A DNA stretch of 34,678 nucleotides, from positions 1 through 34,678 of IMG/VR virus record IMGVR_UViG_3300042475_001358. The stretch is one strand, 5' to 3'. The stretch comes from a virus. Shown here piece after piece: positions 13,793 to 22,574 of the stretch (its first letter is position 1; each line of letters opens with the position of its first letter). The notes under the pieces are model-generated. The model saw only the letters and a program-made list of their open reading frames with translations. It ran no database searches and was not told the origin of the DNA. The position numbers and the translations under genes are program-made.

Positions 13793-15793
13793 CTACCTCA
13801 GCGGAAACGCCGCAGCCGGCGGCGTGAAGTTTGTGGTGTATCGGGCTATGCCTTTAGTGATGCGGAGGTCGTCGATGTAGCCGTTTGCCGAAACCGTGAC
13901 AGAGCCACCATTAAACTCAGCACCGACATACACAGCACCCGAAAAGGATTGAGTCGTACTCCACGCGGAGCCTTCATTTACGCCATCCACATAGAGTTTC
14001 ACACTTCCACTAGACCGAACAACAGCCAAATGCACCCAAGATCCAGTGCTTGTAGAGGTGCTGCTATCAATCCGTGCCGTGTTACTTTGATAAACGCGCC
14101 ACTTGCCGTTAGATGTTGCCCGATAAAGTTCAATCCCAGAGGCGCCACTAGAATCGCCAACCGTAAACACAGGCCATGCAGCAGCGGTACTGCTCAAATA
14201 CACCCAGCCCTCTACTGTAAAGTCGCCCTCTAAAGATGTAAGTGGTCCAGATGGTGCGGTAAGCCAATCCCCCGTCCCATCAAACTCTATAGACCCGCCA
14301 CCAAACTTACTAACTGCCGTATCAATCTGCGCGTTGCCTACCGTGACTAGATCGTTCTTGCCGCTGGCGTCGATGATGCCTGCGTTGGTGAACTTGCAGT
14401 GCAGCTGCGTGCCAGCAGGCGTTGGTAGCGGCGCGGTCGGTACGGTGATGCTGGTCGCGTTTGGGTCAACGACGTTCGATCCGACAATGATGCGGAAGTC
14501 GGCAATATAACCAGGCCAGCTGCCGAACGTCGCACTGTAAGTACCGATGGTAAATTGCGTCTGGTTGAAATCAACGGCGTTGCTCAAAGAGCCAATTCGC
14601 ACGCCATCGATGTAGTACGAACGAACCCCAGAGGAGTTGCGTACCAGCGTGACATGGTGCCAGCTATTAACTGTCGGATATGGAGCCGCAGAGATGGCGC
14701 CAGCAGTGTCCGTGTTGTTTGTGAAGTCTAAGCCAAAGCTACTCCAGCGATAGGATAAAAAGATACCGGCGTTGTTGGTTCCAAGTGGACCGCAAAATCG
14801 ATTCGGGACCTCGGTCGGATACATCCAGAAGTCAATTTGAAACGCGCCCGTTCCGATAGTCAGGTTGGAGCTGGTTGGTGTTTGCAAATAGTCGCCCGTC
14901 GCCAGTAATGCAACGCTGCCGATGTTCGCGGCTGGGTCGTATGCCGCTGTTGGCTGGAAGGGTGAGAAGGCTTGGACGGAGGGGGTACCGCCAACAGAAA
15001 TTGCAAACGCACTAGATGAATTGTCGACAAACCGGTTCGACTGACAGGACAGGAACACTGTGCCAGAAATTGCAGTTAGTGGGTCCGTTGGTGGAGTGAA
15101 GTTTCCGGTGTAAACAGCACTACCCTTAACAAGTCGAACATTGGACATATAGCCACTAAGCCAACTGACTGAAGCAAAAACCGCACCCCCAATGTCAAGA
15201 CGAGTAGAGGTATAGTTGTTTGTAACGCTTGCCGTGGACCCATACTGAACACCGTTCATGTAGACACGCATCACACCCGAAATCCTGGTGTAAGCAAAGT
15301 GCGTCCATGTCGAAAGCTGTAACTGCGATGTTGGAATTGATAGGTTTGCTACTCCACTTCCTTCCCATGAGAGATTGCTGTTATAGATCTGGACGGCCCA
15401 AGTTGAAGATGAATCCCCGCTGACTCGTGTGTCTAAAAGTACAGTATTCGCAATGCTGTCAAACTTTACCCAGAATTCAACAGTAAAGTCACCTGTCCCA
15501 AAAGTTTGCCCTGTGAGGGTTGACTGTAGGTAATCCCCGCTCCCATCAAAATAATTACTCCACCCCGTCGGGCTGAATGGGCTGAAGGTTCCTTGGGTCG
15601 TGTTACCGTTGCGGGTGATGCCGAAGTTGTTGCTGCTTGAGTCAAGGAACGTGTTGTTCTGCGCGCCGTTGGTGCCGTTGCCTGGCAGCAGGAGCGTGAC
15701 GTTCTTGAAGTACTCATCGATCGCAGAAGCGATCGGGCTGAGCATTCCGAATCCTACGGCGGATCCAGCACCTCTGGTAGCAAGCAAAGGCAT
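13793..15793 (-). CDS. Triple LamG/concanavalin-type lectin fibre protein (666 aa)
   Basis: Three LamG-like beta-sandwich domains can be read, around residues 60-245, 285-450 and 475-660. Each has the FDG.GD(Y/W)L start, a (D)FT(V/I)(E/D)(F/G)W strand, a W.H.A..R or WHHV..VR strand and a (Y/V)(I/V)DG(V) turn. Such domains bind glycans, so this is a candidate receptor-binding or adhesion protein. The N-terminal 45 residues probably attach it to the virion. The domains differ enough to be old duplications. A repeated hinge (FTPPTDPL / FTPPAAAFPLR) ends domains one and three. It lies between two other fibre genes. Confidence 0.85.
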   Translation of the reverse strand: MPLLATRGAGSAVGFGMLSPIASAIDEYFKNVTLLLPGNGTNGAQNNTFLDSSSNNFGITRNGNTTQGTFSPFSPTGWSNYFDGSGDYLQSTLTGQTFGTGDFTVEFWVKFDSIANTVLLDTRVSGDSSSTWAVQIYNSNLSWEGSGVANLSIPTSQLQLSTWTHFAYTRISGVMRVYMNGVQYGSTASVTNNYTSTRLDIGGAVFASVSWLSGYMSNVRLVKGSAVYTGNFTPPTDPLTAISGTVFLSCQSNRFVDNSSSAFAISVGGTPSVQAFSPFQPTAAYDPAANIGSVALLATGDYLQTPTSSNLTIGTGAFQIDFWMYPTEVPNRFCGPLGTNNAGIFLSYRWSSFGLDFTNNTDTAGAISAAPYPTVNSWHHVTLVRNSSGVRSYYIDGVRIGSLSNAVDFNQTQFTIGTYSATFGSWPGYIADFRIIVGSNVVDPNATSITVPTAPLPTPAGTQLHCKFTNAGIIDASGKNDLVTVGNAQIDTAVSKFGGGSIEFDGTGDWLTAPSGPLTSLEGDFTVEGWVYLSSTAAAWPVFTVGDSSGASGIELYRATSNGKWRVYQSNTARIDSSTSTSTGSWVHLAVVRSSGSVKLYVDGVNEGSAWSTTQSFSGAVYVGAEFNGGSVTVSANGYIDDLRITKGIARYTTNFTPPAAAFPLR

Positions 15794-15804
15794 GTACTGT
15801 TACC

Positions 15805-18699
15805 TCACGCAAACCTGGCTTGGGACGCCAGGACAGTGAACGTCGCGTTCGCTGTCTTGACGACAGTGAATGTGTAGACGTCAATGCTCGAGGCATTGCC
15901 GCCCGTGGGTGCGGTGCCGCCTTGCCACTTGGGCGTGACGGTTGAGCCGTCGACCTGGATCACGTTCGGGTAGTAGGGCGTGGCGCCGTTGGTTACCAGC
16001 AGCGCGATCGTCGCTGACTGGCCGGTCTGCATGATTGTGTTCAAGCTGGTGCTGCCGTTGCCGCGGATGTTGAACGTAAAGTTGGCTGAGGCGTTGCTGG
16101 TGTAGTACTGGACCGCCTGCGAGATGACGTCGAAGTTGGTTGTGGCTGAGGGTGCCGCGGCCGTGATGGTTGCGAGCTCGAGCAGCGCCTCGATCGACGC
16201 ATAGCTACCGAGCTGCAGGATGCCGTTGTTGGCGACTGGCGTCATATTCAGACCCAAACCGCTGCCCGTGAGCGTCATCAGGTCGAAGAAGCCGGTCGCG
16301 GTTTGAACGCCAAAGCGAAGATCCCCAGCCTCGGCCCCAGCGGTCGGGTCGACAATCGTAGAGATAATGCGTGCGTAACTCTGGTCTGAGCCGCCGCTAT
16401 CCTTGCCGCGCCATAGCAGCACGCCTACCTGGTCGGATGCTGCCGGCGATGTTGAGTTGCGATACAAGACAACGTCAGGCGCAGCACTTGATCCTGCGTC
16501 GACAGCCTCGAATACAACCAGGTCGCCAAGGTTTGTGCCTTGGAAGGTGTAAGCACCCGAAGCAGTCGGTGACCCGAAGGTGATGTTTCCACTGCCGTCC
16601 AGAGTGACTCGGTCAACCCCGTTAGTGGAAAGAATGAGAGGCAGGGCGTTGTTTGACGCAAGGCGAACGACTGACGCGGTCGTTTGAAATTGCCCTTGTG
16701 TGGTGCCGGTACTTTGAAGCAGGACGCGAGAGTCAGCGCCCGTATTGACCGTCAGGTTGCCCGTGAGCGTACCGCCGGCCAAAGCCAAGTAGGTCGATGC
16801 GGCAGTCGTGATCTGCAGGAAGCGAGCATCGGCGGCAGCCTGGGTATAGGTATTGGCGACGTTGAACGAGCCGTACGCGACGATGTCTACGATGTCGCCT
16901 GCAGTAGCGCCGATCGAGAGAACAATCGTGCTGCCCGTGGTAGCGATGAAGTCGACACCTACCTGCAGCTTGACGCCGTTTAGGTAGACGTCGACATAGC
17001 CGACGTCATAGGTAATCGAGAACGTCGTTTGGCCAGACGTCGCCGTATACACCTGGCGGTTCGCCGTGCCGTTGACTGACGAACCAGCCATCGCCCATGC
17101 GGTGCCGGTGTAGACATACATCAGGCTCGTGGTCGTATTGAAGTACAGCGCTCCGGTTTGAAGCGGATTGCCGTCGTTGTCGACCGTCGGCGCAGTCGCC
17201 TTGGCGCCAAGATACAGGTCGTCAAACGCATCAAATGAGGCCGCTGCAGCCGCTGCAGAGTTCGCTGCGTTGGTTGCACTGGTCGACGCATTCGAGGCGC
17301 TTGTAGACGCGTTGGATGCGCTCGTAGAGGCATTGCTAGCCGATGTCGCAGCAGCGGCAGCAGAGGCCGCGGCAGACGTCGTGCTGCCGAAGAGCGCATC
17401 AATCTGAGCGATCGTGTACGCGTCCGAGATCCCGTAACCAGCAAGGGTCGTCGGGTTGGTGCCTGCGGTGACGCGGCCCCACTGATCGACCGTGACCGAC
17501 TTGTAGGTACCGGCCGTCACGCCGCTCGTCGCAAGATCGATCTCATCCGCACCTACGACGATGCGCGAGCTCGAGGCGGTGTTGACGTTGAGCGTGTTGC
17601 CGGTCTTCGTCATGCCGGTGCCGGCGTTGATCTGCCCTGCCCCGCTGAACTGCACCCAGGTCACCGCGGTTGTGCCGAGCGTGCCGCCTGCCGAAATCGT
17701 GCAGACAAATCCGTTGTTGGCGTTGGCCGTGCCCTGCTCTACAAAGCAGAAGGCGTGGACCAGCTCGTCCCAAGTGTTCGCATCAGAGGAGCGGCTCCAG
17801 GAGCCTGCAGCAACCACATAGATGCCGTTTTGCGAGGCAGTCGACTGGTCCTTGACCAGCACTCGATCACCCGCGATCACGGCGATGCCGTCGATCGTTT
17901 GCGTGCCGCTCAGGGTGATGTTGGCGGTCGTGCCGACTCGGCAAGACGCTTTGGCATCGAGACCCTGGGAGACCGTGTCGACGTAGGCCTTGTTGGCTGC
18001 GTCGGAGTCGCCCGTCGGGGTCGACAGGCCGGTGATCGTGGCCGAGGTGGCCAGGCTCATATCCAGCGTGCCGCTGATGGTCACGTTGTTGAACGAGCTC
18101 GTGCCGGTGCTGGTAATGTTGCCGGTGACATCTCCGGTCACATTGCCCGTAACGTTGCCCGTTACGTTGCCGGTCAGATTGCCGGTGACGTTACCGGTGA
18201 CATTACCGGTCAACCCGCCAACGAACCCGACGGTCGCGGTGATGGTCGTGCCGCGGACGGTCTGGGCGGTGGTCGCTCCGATCACTGTGTTGTTGATCGT
18301 GCCGCCCGTGATGACCGCATTGGTGAAGCTTGAGGAGCCGGTCGAGGTGATGTCGCCCGTGACGTTGCCGGTGAGGTTGCCGGTCACGTTTCCAGTCACG
18401 TTCCCGGTGTATCCGCTGGAAGCGGACAGCGTCGTGAATGCACCCGTCGATGGAGCTGATGCTCCGATTGTGGTGCTGTTGATCGTGGAGCCCGTAATCG
18501 CAAGAGACTGCAGAGCACTCGAGGCGATCAGCGCGGTGCCGGCCGCATTGATCATCGCGACCTTGTAGCCATTGCCAGCAAGGGTCGGTAGCAGGTTGAA
18601 GCCTGCGGTTACCAGGTCAAGCTCTGCGCGAAGTGCCGCCGAGGACCCCGGCGCATTGGGTGCCGGGTAGGTGGAATGGTTGTAGTAGCTATTGGGCAT
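15805..18699 (-). CDS. Large repeat-rich tail fibre (964 aa)
   Basis: The N-terminus (MPNSYYNHSTYPAPNAPGSS) resembles fibre attachment regions. Two tracts of tetrapeptide TGN(V/L) repeats follow, eight units and five units. Near residues 435-490 there is a heptad Ala/Ser/Asn/Thr tract (SASNAST repeated), likely a thin trimeric rod as in T7-type fibres. The middle contains AGYGI.DAYT and TYLALAGGTLTGNLTVN segments common in fibre shafts, and the C-terminal third is beta-rich and probably forms the tip. No S74 chaperone is present. The ATG overlaps the stop of the nozzle-like gene by 1 bp. It is the likely main side fibre. Confidence 0.85.
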   Translation of the reverse strand: MPNSYYNHSTYPAPNAPGSSAALRAELDLVTAGFNLLPTLAGNGYKVAMINAAGTALIASSALQSLAITGSTINSTTIGASAPSTGAFTTLSASSGYTGNVTGNVTGNLTGNVTGDITSTGSSSFTNAVITGGTINNTVIGATTAQTVRGTTITATVGFVGGLTGNVTGNVTGNLTGNVTGNVTGNVTGDVTGNITSTGTSSFNNVTISGTLDMSLATSATITGLSTPTGDSDAANKAYVDTVSQGLDAKASCRVGTTANITLSGTQTIDGIAVIAGDRVLVKDQSTASQNGIYVVAAGSWSRSSDANTWDELVHAFCFVEQGTANANNGFVCTISAGGTLGTTAVTWVQFSGAGQINAGTGMTKTGNTLNVNTASSSRIVVGADEIDLATSGVTAGTYKSVTVDQWGRVTAGTNPTTLAGYGISDAYTIAQIDALFGSTTSAAASAAAAATSASNASTSASNASTSASNASTSATNAANSAAAAAASFDAFDDLYLGAKATAPTVDNDGNPLQTGALYFNTTTSLMYVYTGTAWAMAGSSVNGTANRQVYTATSGQTTFSITYDVGYVDVYLNGVKLQVGVDFIATTGSTIVLSIGATAGDIVDIVAYGSFNVANTYTQAAADARFLQITTAASTYLALAGGTLTGNLTVNTGADSRVLLQSTGTTQGQFQTTASVVRLASNNALPLILSTNGVDRVTLDGSGNITFGSPTASGAYTFQGTNLGDLVVFEAVDAGSSAAPDVVLYRNSTSPAASDQVGVLLWRGKDSGGSDQSYARIISTIVDPTAGAEAGDLRFGVQTATGFFDLMTLTGSGLGLNMTPVANNGILQLGSYASIEALLELATITAAAPSATTNFDVISQAVQYYTSNASANFTFNIRGNGSTSLNTIMQTGQSATIALLVTNGATPYYPNVIQVDGSTVTPKWQGGTAPTGGNASSIDVYTFTVVKTANATFTVLASQARFA
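18115..18210 (-). repeat. Eight 12-bp units encoding TGN(V/L) in the fibre
   Basis: 96 bp with a 12-bp period (ACCGGNAAYGTN-like), encoding eight tetrapeptides TGNV, TGNL, TGDV and TGNI. Confidence 0.9.
18349..18408 (-). repeat. Five 12-bp units encoding TGN(V/L/I) in the fibre
   Basis: 60 bp, five units. It is a second tract with the same period as 18115-18210, separated by about 46 residues. Confidence 0.9.
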
Positions 18700-20747
18700 T
18701 ATCGAAGTCCTCGCCGTAGGCTGTAATGCACGATGATCGAGTTCACCGTAAAGGGGGCCAGGAGCGCTGATACCGAAGAGATCCGCAGCGCAATGTTCTC
18801 GGCCGTCCCCGTGACCTCGACCTCAGAGGGCGAAAGATCGCGTCCGTCCCACACGAAGTTGTCCCACTCGAATGAATCCCAGAATGCCGACCGCAGGTCG
18901 TTCTCGTAGACCTCGTCAGCAGGCTGCACATACTCGGGGCTGCGGTAGCCAAGGTCGTAGCCGAAGCCGAACTCAGCGTACGAATCGCCCGTGAGCTCGA
19001 CGCTCGCAGTGCGGTAGCGCTTCAAGATTCTGGGAGAGTTGGTGCTGTTGTACACCAATGTGATATTGGCCGGGATGTCTGCACCGTCGAACGAGGTGCC
19101 GGCATCGAGCTGGTAGACGTATCCGTTCGTGGACCCGAAGAACGAAGTCTCTGCGCCGTCGGTGCTCTGACCTTCTGAGGTGCAGGTCACCGGATTGGGA
19201 AACTGGATCGGCATCGCGCCCATGTACTGACCGTTGGCGATCGTCAGATACAGGCCGTAGCCATCCGAGAAGAAGACTCGGTACTGACCCTTCTCGCGGT
19301 TTACGATCGAGGCGGTCGCAAGGTTTCTGCGCACCTGAATGAATGGGCGCAGGTTCATGGTGAGCGATGCGGTCGCGAAGTTGCCGAAGTTGAGCGTCGT
19401 ACCCAGGGCCATCACGCCGCGCTCGGCCAGGATGTAGGTCTGGTCGAGGTTCTGGCCGGTGTACTGGTAGGCGCCCGTGCCAACGTTGAAGTTGGAGAGC
19501 GCGAAGTTAGCTTCGCTCGTACCGTAAAGCACCGAGGTGTCGGACTTGGTGTAGACCGCAAGCGCGCCCGAAGACTGGTCTCCTGGTAGCGCGATCAAGT
19601 TTGTGATCGCGTCGTTCATTGCGATCTCACCCGCGCCTGTAACGGGATCCCAAGAGAATGGATCACCAAGGCCGGAGAATTGAAGCGAATGACCGAAGGC
19701 GAGAAAAAGGTGCTGTTTGTGAACCGCAATCCCGGTAGGCACGTCCGGGCTCATGGTTGTCCTGATCGGTGTAACCGTTACACCATCGAACTCATAAGCG
19801 TTGTTGATGCCATCACAAAAATAGAGTTTCTTGTTCGTTTGACCGCCGCCGAAGTTGGCGACCACCGCCTGAACCCTGCCGTTGGGGAGCGGAGCGATCG
19901 GCGCGTATGCACCTTGGTATCGAGCGTGCTTAGTGCCGCCCACATAAATTAGCTCATTGGTTACGGGCGTGCCGGTCATATTCGTGAAGACTGCATAGCC
20001 CGTAGCATTCCCGGCGGCCCAAGTCCCAGACTGAACAACAATTGTCTTGATCAGAGCGGTCGCCCCGCTTGTATGCCCGACGATCGTGTCGCCTGGGAAG
20101 ATTTCGTCCGAACCGGAGTCAAACTCAAAGACGGAGAAGTACTGCACCGCAGTCCATCCGCTGCTTGTACTCTTGTACATGCCGAGCATGGTGCCGCCGA
20201 CATTGTTGCGCCATGCGTAAACGTTGCCGTTATAGAAAGCAACGCCTCGTATCTGTCCAGAGCCAGGTACCGCCTGAATGTCGGCCCGATAGTCAGCCGC
20301 GGCCAGCGACTTGTACTGCGCATCGAGTAGGCCGTCGGCAGCAACACCGATGATCTGAATGCTCGAGACTTTGATGACTGCGCTGACCGAGAGGTTCTCG
20401 CCAGGCTGGAAGATACCGGTCACACGGGTCAGGACCACTTCGCCGGTCGGTAATGCAATCACCTTACCGGTGGCGCCGCTGACCGTGCCGGTCACCGTAT
20501 CACCCAGTGATACGGTATCGATGAACGTGCCGGAGAGGATGTAGTACTGGGCCTCTGAAGGGCTGGGCCTGCCGTCAAAACGCTCGTACCCGGCGATCCG
20601 CGTGTAGCCGCCTGTGATTGCGCACTCGAAGTTGGCCGCGCGTCGCACGACGCCTGGCTTGAGCGAGAGCGTCGGCGTGACCTGGTCCATGCCGCCCATG
20701 AGGCGGATCAGGTCATATTGAACGCGGGGTAGATCGTTGAGGTTCAT
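18699..20747 (-). CDS. Tail nozzle-like / large tail tube protein (682 aa)
   Basis: The sequence begins MNLNDLPRVQYDLIRLMGGM and continues with many beta strands and repeated W/Y-G turns, suggesting a beta-propeller-like body. This large protein directly follows the tail adaptor gene, the position of the nozzle (T7 gp12-like, P22 gp10-like) in podoviruses. The C-terminal 150 residues are also beta-rich and may form a receptor or fibre platform. The nozzle role rests on gene order, size and predicted fold, not on a recognised motif. There is a 9-bp gap to the adaptor gene. Confidence 0.7.
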   Translation of the reverse strand: MNLNDLPRVQYDLIRLMGGMDQVTPTLSLKPGVVRRAANFECAITGGYTRIAGYERFDGRPSPSEAQYYILSGTFIDTVSLGDTVTGTVSGATGKVIALPTGEVVLTRVTGIFQPGENLSVSAVIKVSSIQIIGVAADGLLDAQYKSLAAADYRADIQAVPGSGQIRGVAFYNGNVYAWRNNVGGTMLGMYKSTSSGWTAVQYFSVFEFDSGSDEIFPGDTIVGHTSGATALIKTIVVQSGTWAAGNATGYAVFTNMTGTPVTNELIYVGGTKHARYQGAYAPIAPLPNGRVQAVVANFGGGQTNKKLYFCDGINNAYEFDGVTVTPIRTTMSPDVPTGIAVHKQHLFLAFGHSLQFSGLGDPFSWDPVTGAGEIAMNDAITNLIALPGDQSSGALAVYTKSDTSVLYGTSEANFALSNFNVGTGAYQYTGQNLDQTYILAERGVMALGTTLNFGNFATASLTMNLRPFIQVRRNLATASIVNREKGQYRVFFSDGYGLYLTIANGQYMGAMPIQFPNPVTCTSEGQSTDGAETSFFGSTNGYVYQLDAGTSFDGADIPANITLVYNSTNSPRILKRYRTASVELTGDSYAEFGFGYDLGYRSPEYVQPADEVYENDLRSAFWDSFEWDNFVWDGRDLSPSEVEVTGTAENIALRISSVSALLAPFTVNSIIVHYSLRRGLR

Positions 20748-20756
20748 GCCCTACCC

Positions 20757-21455
20757 TTACGCCAGCGGGTTCCCCAGGGAGAGCTCAGGGAGCTGCTCGC
20801 GCTCGAGCTGATTCATCAGCCGGCTAAATTCGGTATTGCCGCGCATGAGCACTTCAGGCGCAGCTTCATAGAGCCCGTAGAACTGCATCGCCTTGTAGAC
20901 GATGACGAGGTGCAAGCTTTCGTTCGGGATGCCTGGCTCGTCGGTGCCGTTCACAAACGGCTGCGGGTACTGCTGGTACTCGCCCGTGATCTCGTAGATG
21001 TCGTCCGGGATCTGGCCCAGCATGATGGCCTTGCCCTGCGGGTTCTGAGCGAACACGACGGGGCGGCCATTGACCTGCAGATTGAAGCGGTAGGTATTGC
21101 GGAAGGTCTGATACTCCCACTCGACCAGCCACTGCATGTCGACCACGCCGAGCGACTTCTTCTGGCAGCGGAACGTATCCTTCCACCAGTAACGTAGGTC
21201 GGTGAGCTGATTGCCCGTGAGGGTGTTGGTGGTAGCCGTGGGCAGGTAGTCGCCCGTGCTGGCCACGGTGTCGAACGCAAACTGCTGGCGCATCCAGCCC
21301 CAGTTGTCGTACATGCCCTGGATCTCGTTCCATGCGGAAGCGATCCAGTTGACGAGCTTGAGGTTCATTCCGGTCTGGCCCGTCACAGCGGACGGACCCG
21401 TGCCGGCAATGCCGCACTCAATCGACAAGCGCTGGGCGAGCTGGAGCCAATTCAT
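20757..21455 (-). CDS. Tail adaptor / head-tail connector protein (232 aa)
   Basis: The N-terminal helical segment MNWLQLAQRLSIECGI and the pattern VNWIASAWNEIQG..D.W.WMR are typical of phage adaptor proteins (DUF6682-like, analogous to T7 gp11 and P22 gp4) that sit below the portal. A DDIYEITGEYQQYPQPF segment forms the central beta region, and a helical C-terminus follows. The order capsid, small protein, adaptor, nozzle matches podovirus head-tail modules. It starts 1 bp from the upstream gene stop. Confidence 0.8.
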   Translation of the reverse strand: MNWLQLAQRLSIECGIAGTGPSAVTGQTGMNLKLVNWIASAWNEIQGMYDNWGWMRQQFAFDTVASTGDYLPTATTNTLTGNQLTDLRYWWKDTFRCQKKSLGVVDMQWLVEWEYQTFRNTYRFNLQVNGRPVVFAQNPQGKAIMLGQIPDDIYEITGEYQQYPQPFVNGTDEPGIPNESLHLVIVYKAMQFYGLYEAAPEVLMRGNTEFSRLMNQLEREQLPELSLGNPLA

Positions 21456-21456
21456 G

Positions 21457-21948
21457 TCAGCCTGGGTTCTTCAGAAGTTGACGCAACCAGGGCACGCCTT
21501 GCTTGGGATTGGGGTCGTGCATGATCTGGAACGGATAGGTGAGCGACAGCACGTTCTCTTCTTGGAAGCCCATGCTGCCGTCTGGATTCACGACCTTTCT
21601 CTGGCGTACGCGCGACTGTTTCGCGTTGGCGATAACAGCAACGTGATACCGACGCAGCTTCGACGTGTCGCCACGGACTGCGATGCGGTAGTCGCCATTG
21701 ACGTTGACCTCAACGAATGCCGGCTCGTGCTCGTTGCCAGGCTCGTTGAAGAACACTTCCAGCTCGTCACGCATGAACTTCTCGTACTCGAGGTCGTCGG
21801 TGCGAAGCACCTTGTCGGTATCGATCTCGACACCTTGAGACGAAGCAGCCTCGGAGGCCGGCGTTACGGCGTTCTCGATACCGACGTCGCTGGAGGCGAG
21901 TCCTCGATTTCGTTCGTAACTGTTCATGGGCTTGCTGGGTGTTGGCAT
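21457..21948 (-). CDS. Conserved head-tail module protein of unknown role (163 aa)
   Basis: The N-terminal 50 residues are polar and probably disordered. The core (MRDELEVFFNEPGNEHEPAF, then VEVNVNGDYRIAVRGDTSKL) reads as a mixed alpha/beta domain. ATG at 21948 has GGAG 9 nt upstream. Position between the decoration-like protein and the tail adaptor suggests a minor head, completion or internal protein. No motif identifies it. Confidence 0.65.
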   Translation of the reverse strand: MPTPSKPMNSYERNRGLASSDVGIENAVTPASEAASSQGVEIDTDKVLRTDDLEYEKFMRDELEVFFNEPGNEHEPAFVEVNVNGDYRIAVRGDTSKLRRYHVAVIANAKQSRVRQRKVVNPDGSMGFQEENVLSLTYPFQIMHDPNPKQGVPWLRQLLKNPG

Positions 21949-22006
21949 TGTCTTGTCTCCAATGAGTTAGGGGTAGGCGACCACCCGAAGATGGCCGCCT
22001 GCTGAC

Positions 22007-22519
22007 TTACGCGGTCAGCGGATTGGCCGGCATGTCGGCCAGGTTGTAGAACGTGTCGGTCACGCCGGACGCCGAGAGGTCGGTCGTGCCGGGGATGAAC
22101 GTCGTTCCTGCGGTGAGCGCGATGCGCAGACCACCGATCGGGCATACGTTGTTGGGGACATCGGGCCACTGAAGCGAAGCGCGGCCAGCAGCAAGGTCGG
22201 CCGAATCAACGATCGGACCTGGCAGGATCGAGACTGTGCCTGCGGTATCCAAGAAGATGCCGTAGATACGGGTCGAGCCGTTAGTACCGCCCGTAAACGA
22301 GCCATTGATCGTGCCCACGCCCGTGGGGGCCTGGTACACCGCGGGACCGCTGTAGCTGATCGCGATGTTGTCGGTGATGGCCTTCGAGTAGAAGCGTCCG
22401 TCAATGACGTAGTTGATCGCGGTTGCGATCTGGATGGTGGCGTTGTTGGTGCCTTCGGCCAAACCGCCGCTGTTGAGCGCGATAGTCAGGCCGGAGTCTT
22501 GGGAGAGATTGTCAGACAT
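22007..22519 (-). CDS. Putative head decoration or minor structural protein (170 aa)
   Basis: The protein is beta-rich, Gly/Thr/Ala-rich and low in charge, resembling small capsid-stabilising proteins. It is encoded directly after the major capsid gene, with a strong AAAGGAAA ribosome site, so high expression is expected. The pattern ATAINYVIDGRFYSKAITDN looks like a conserved core. Decoration is inferred from position and composition; a minor tail protein is the alternative. Confidence 0.65.
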   Translation of the reverse strand: MSDNLSQDSGLTIALNSGGLAEGTNNATIQIATAINYVIDGRFYSKAITDNIAISYSGPAVYQAPTGVGTINGSFTGGTNGSTRIYGIFLDTAGTVSILPGPIVDSADLAAGRASLQWPDVPNNVCPIGGLRIALTAGTTFIPGTTDLSASGVTDTFYNLADMPANPLTA

Positions 22520-22552
22520 GGTCTGGTTTCCTTTACGAAATGAGTTCAGTCA

Positions 22553-22572
22553 AACGGGGCCGAAGCCCCGTT
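22553..22572 (-). other. UUCG-tetraloop hairpin after the capsid gene
   Basis: On the minus strand, AACGGGGC-TTCG-GCCCCGTT is a perfect 8-bp stem with the very stable C(UUCG)G loop, 2 bp past the capsid stop. It is followed by only TTT, so it may be a weak terminator or a 3' stabiliser that keeps capsid mRNA abundant. Confidence 0.7.
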
Positions 22573-22574
22573 CA

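Noticed and set aside
18115-18408. 12-bp tandem repeats considered as a CRISPR array
   Set aside because: The units are contiguous, in frame and encode TGN(V/L) tetrapeptides inside a fibre gene; there are no spacers.
19680-19952. Plus-strand 90-codon frame opposite the nozzle-like gene
   Set aside because: Antisense to a long well-supported gene, with no promoter or ribosome site and no recognisable domain.
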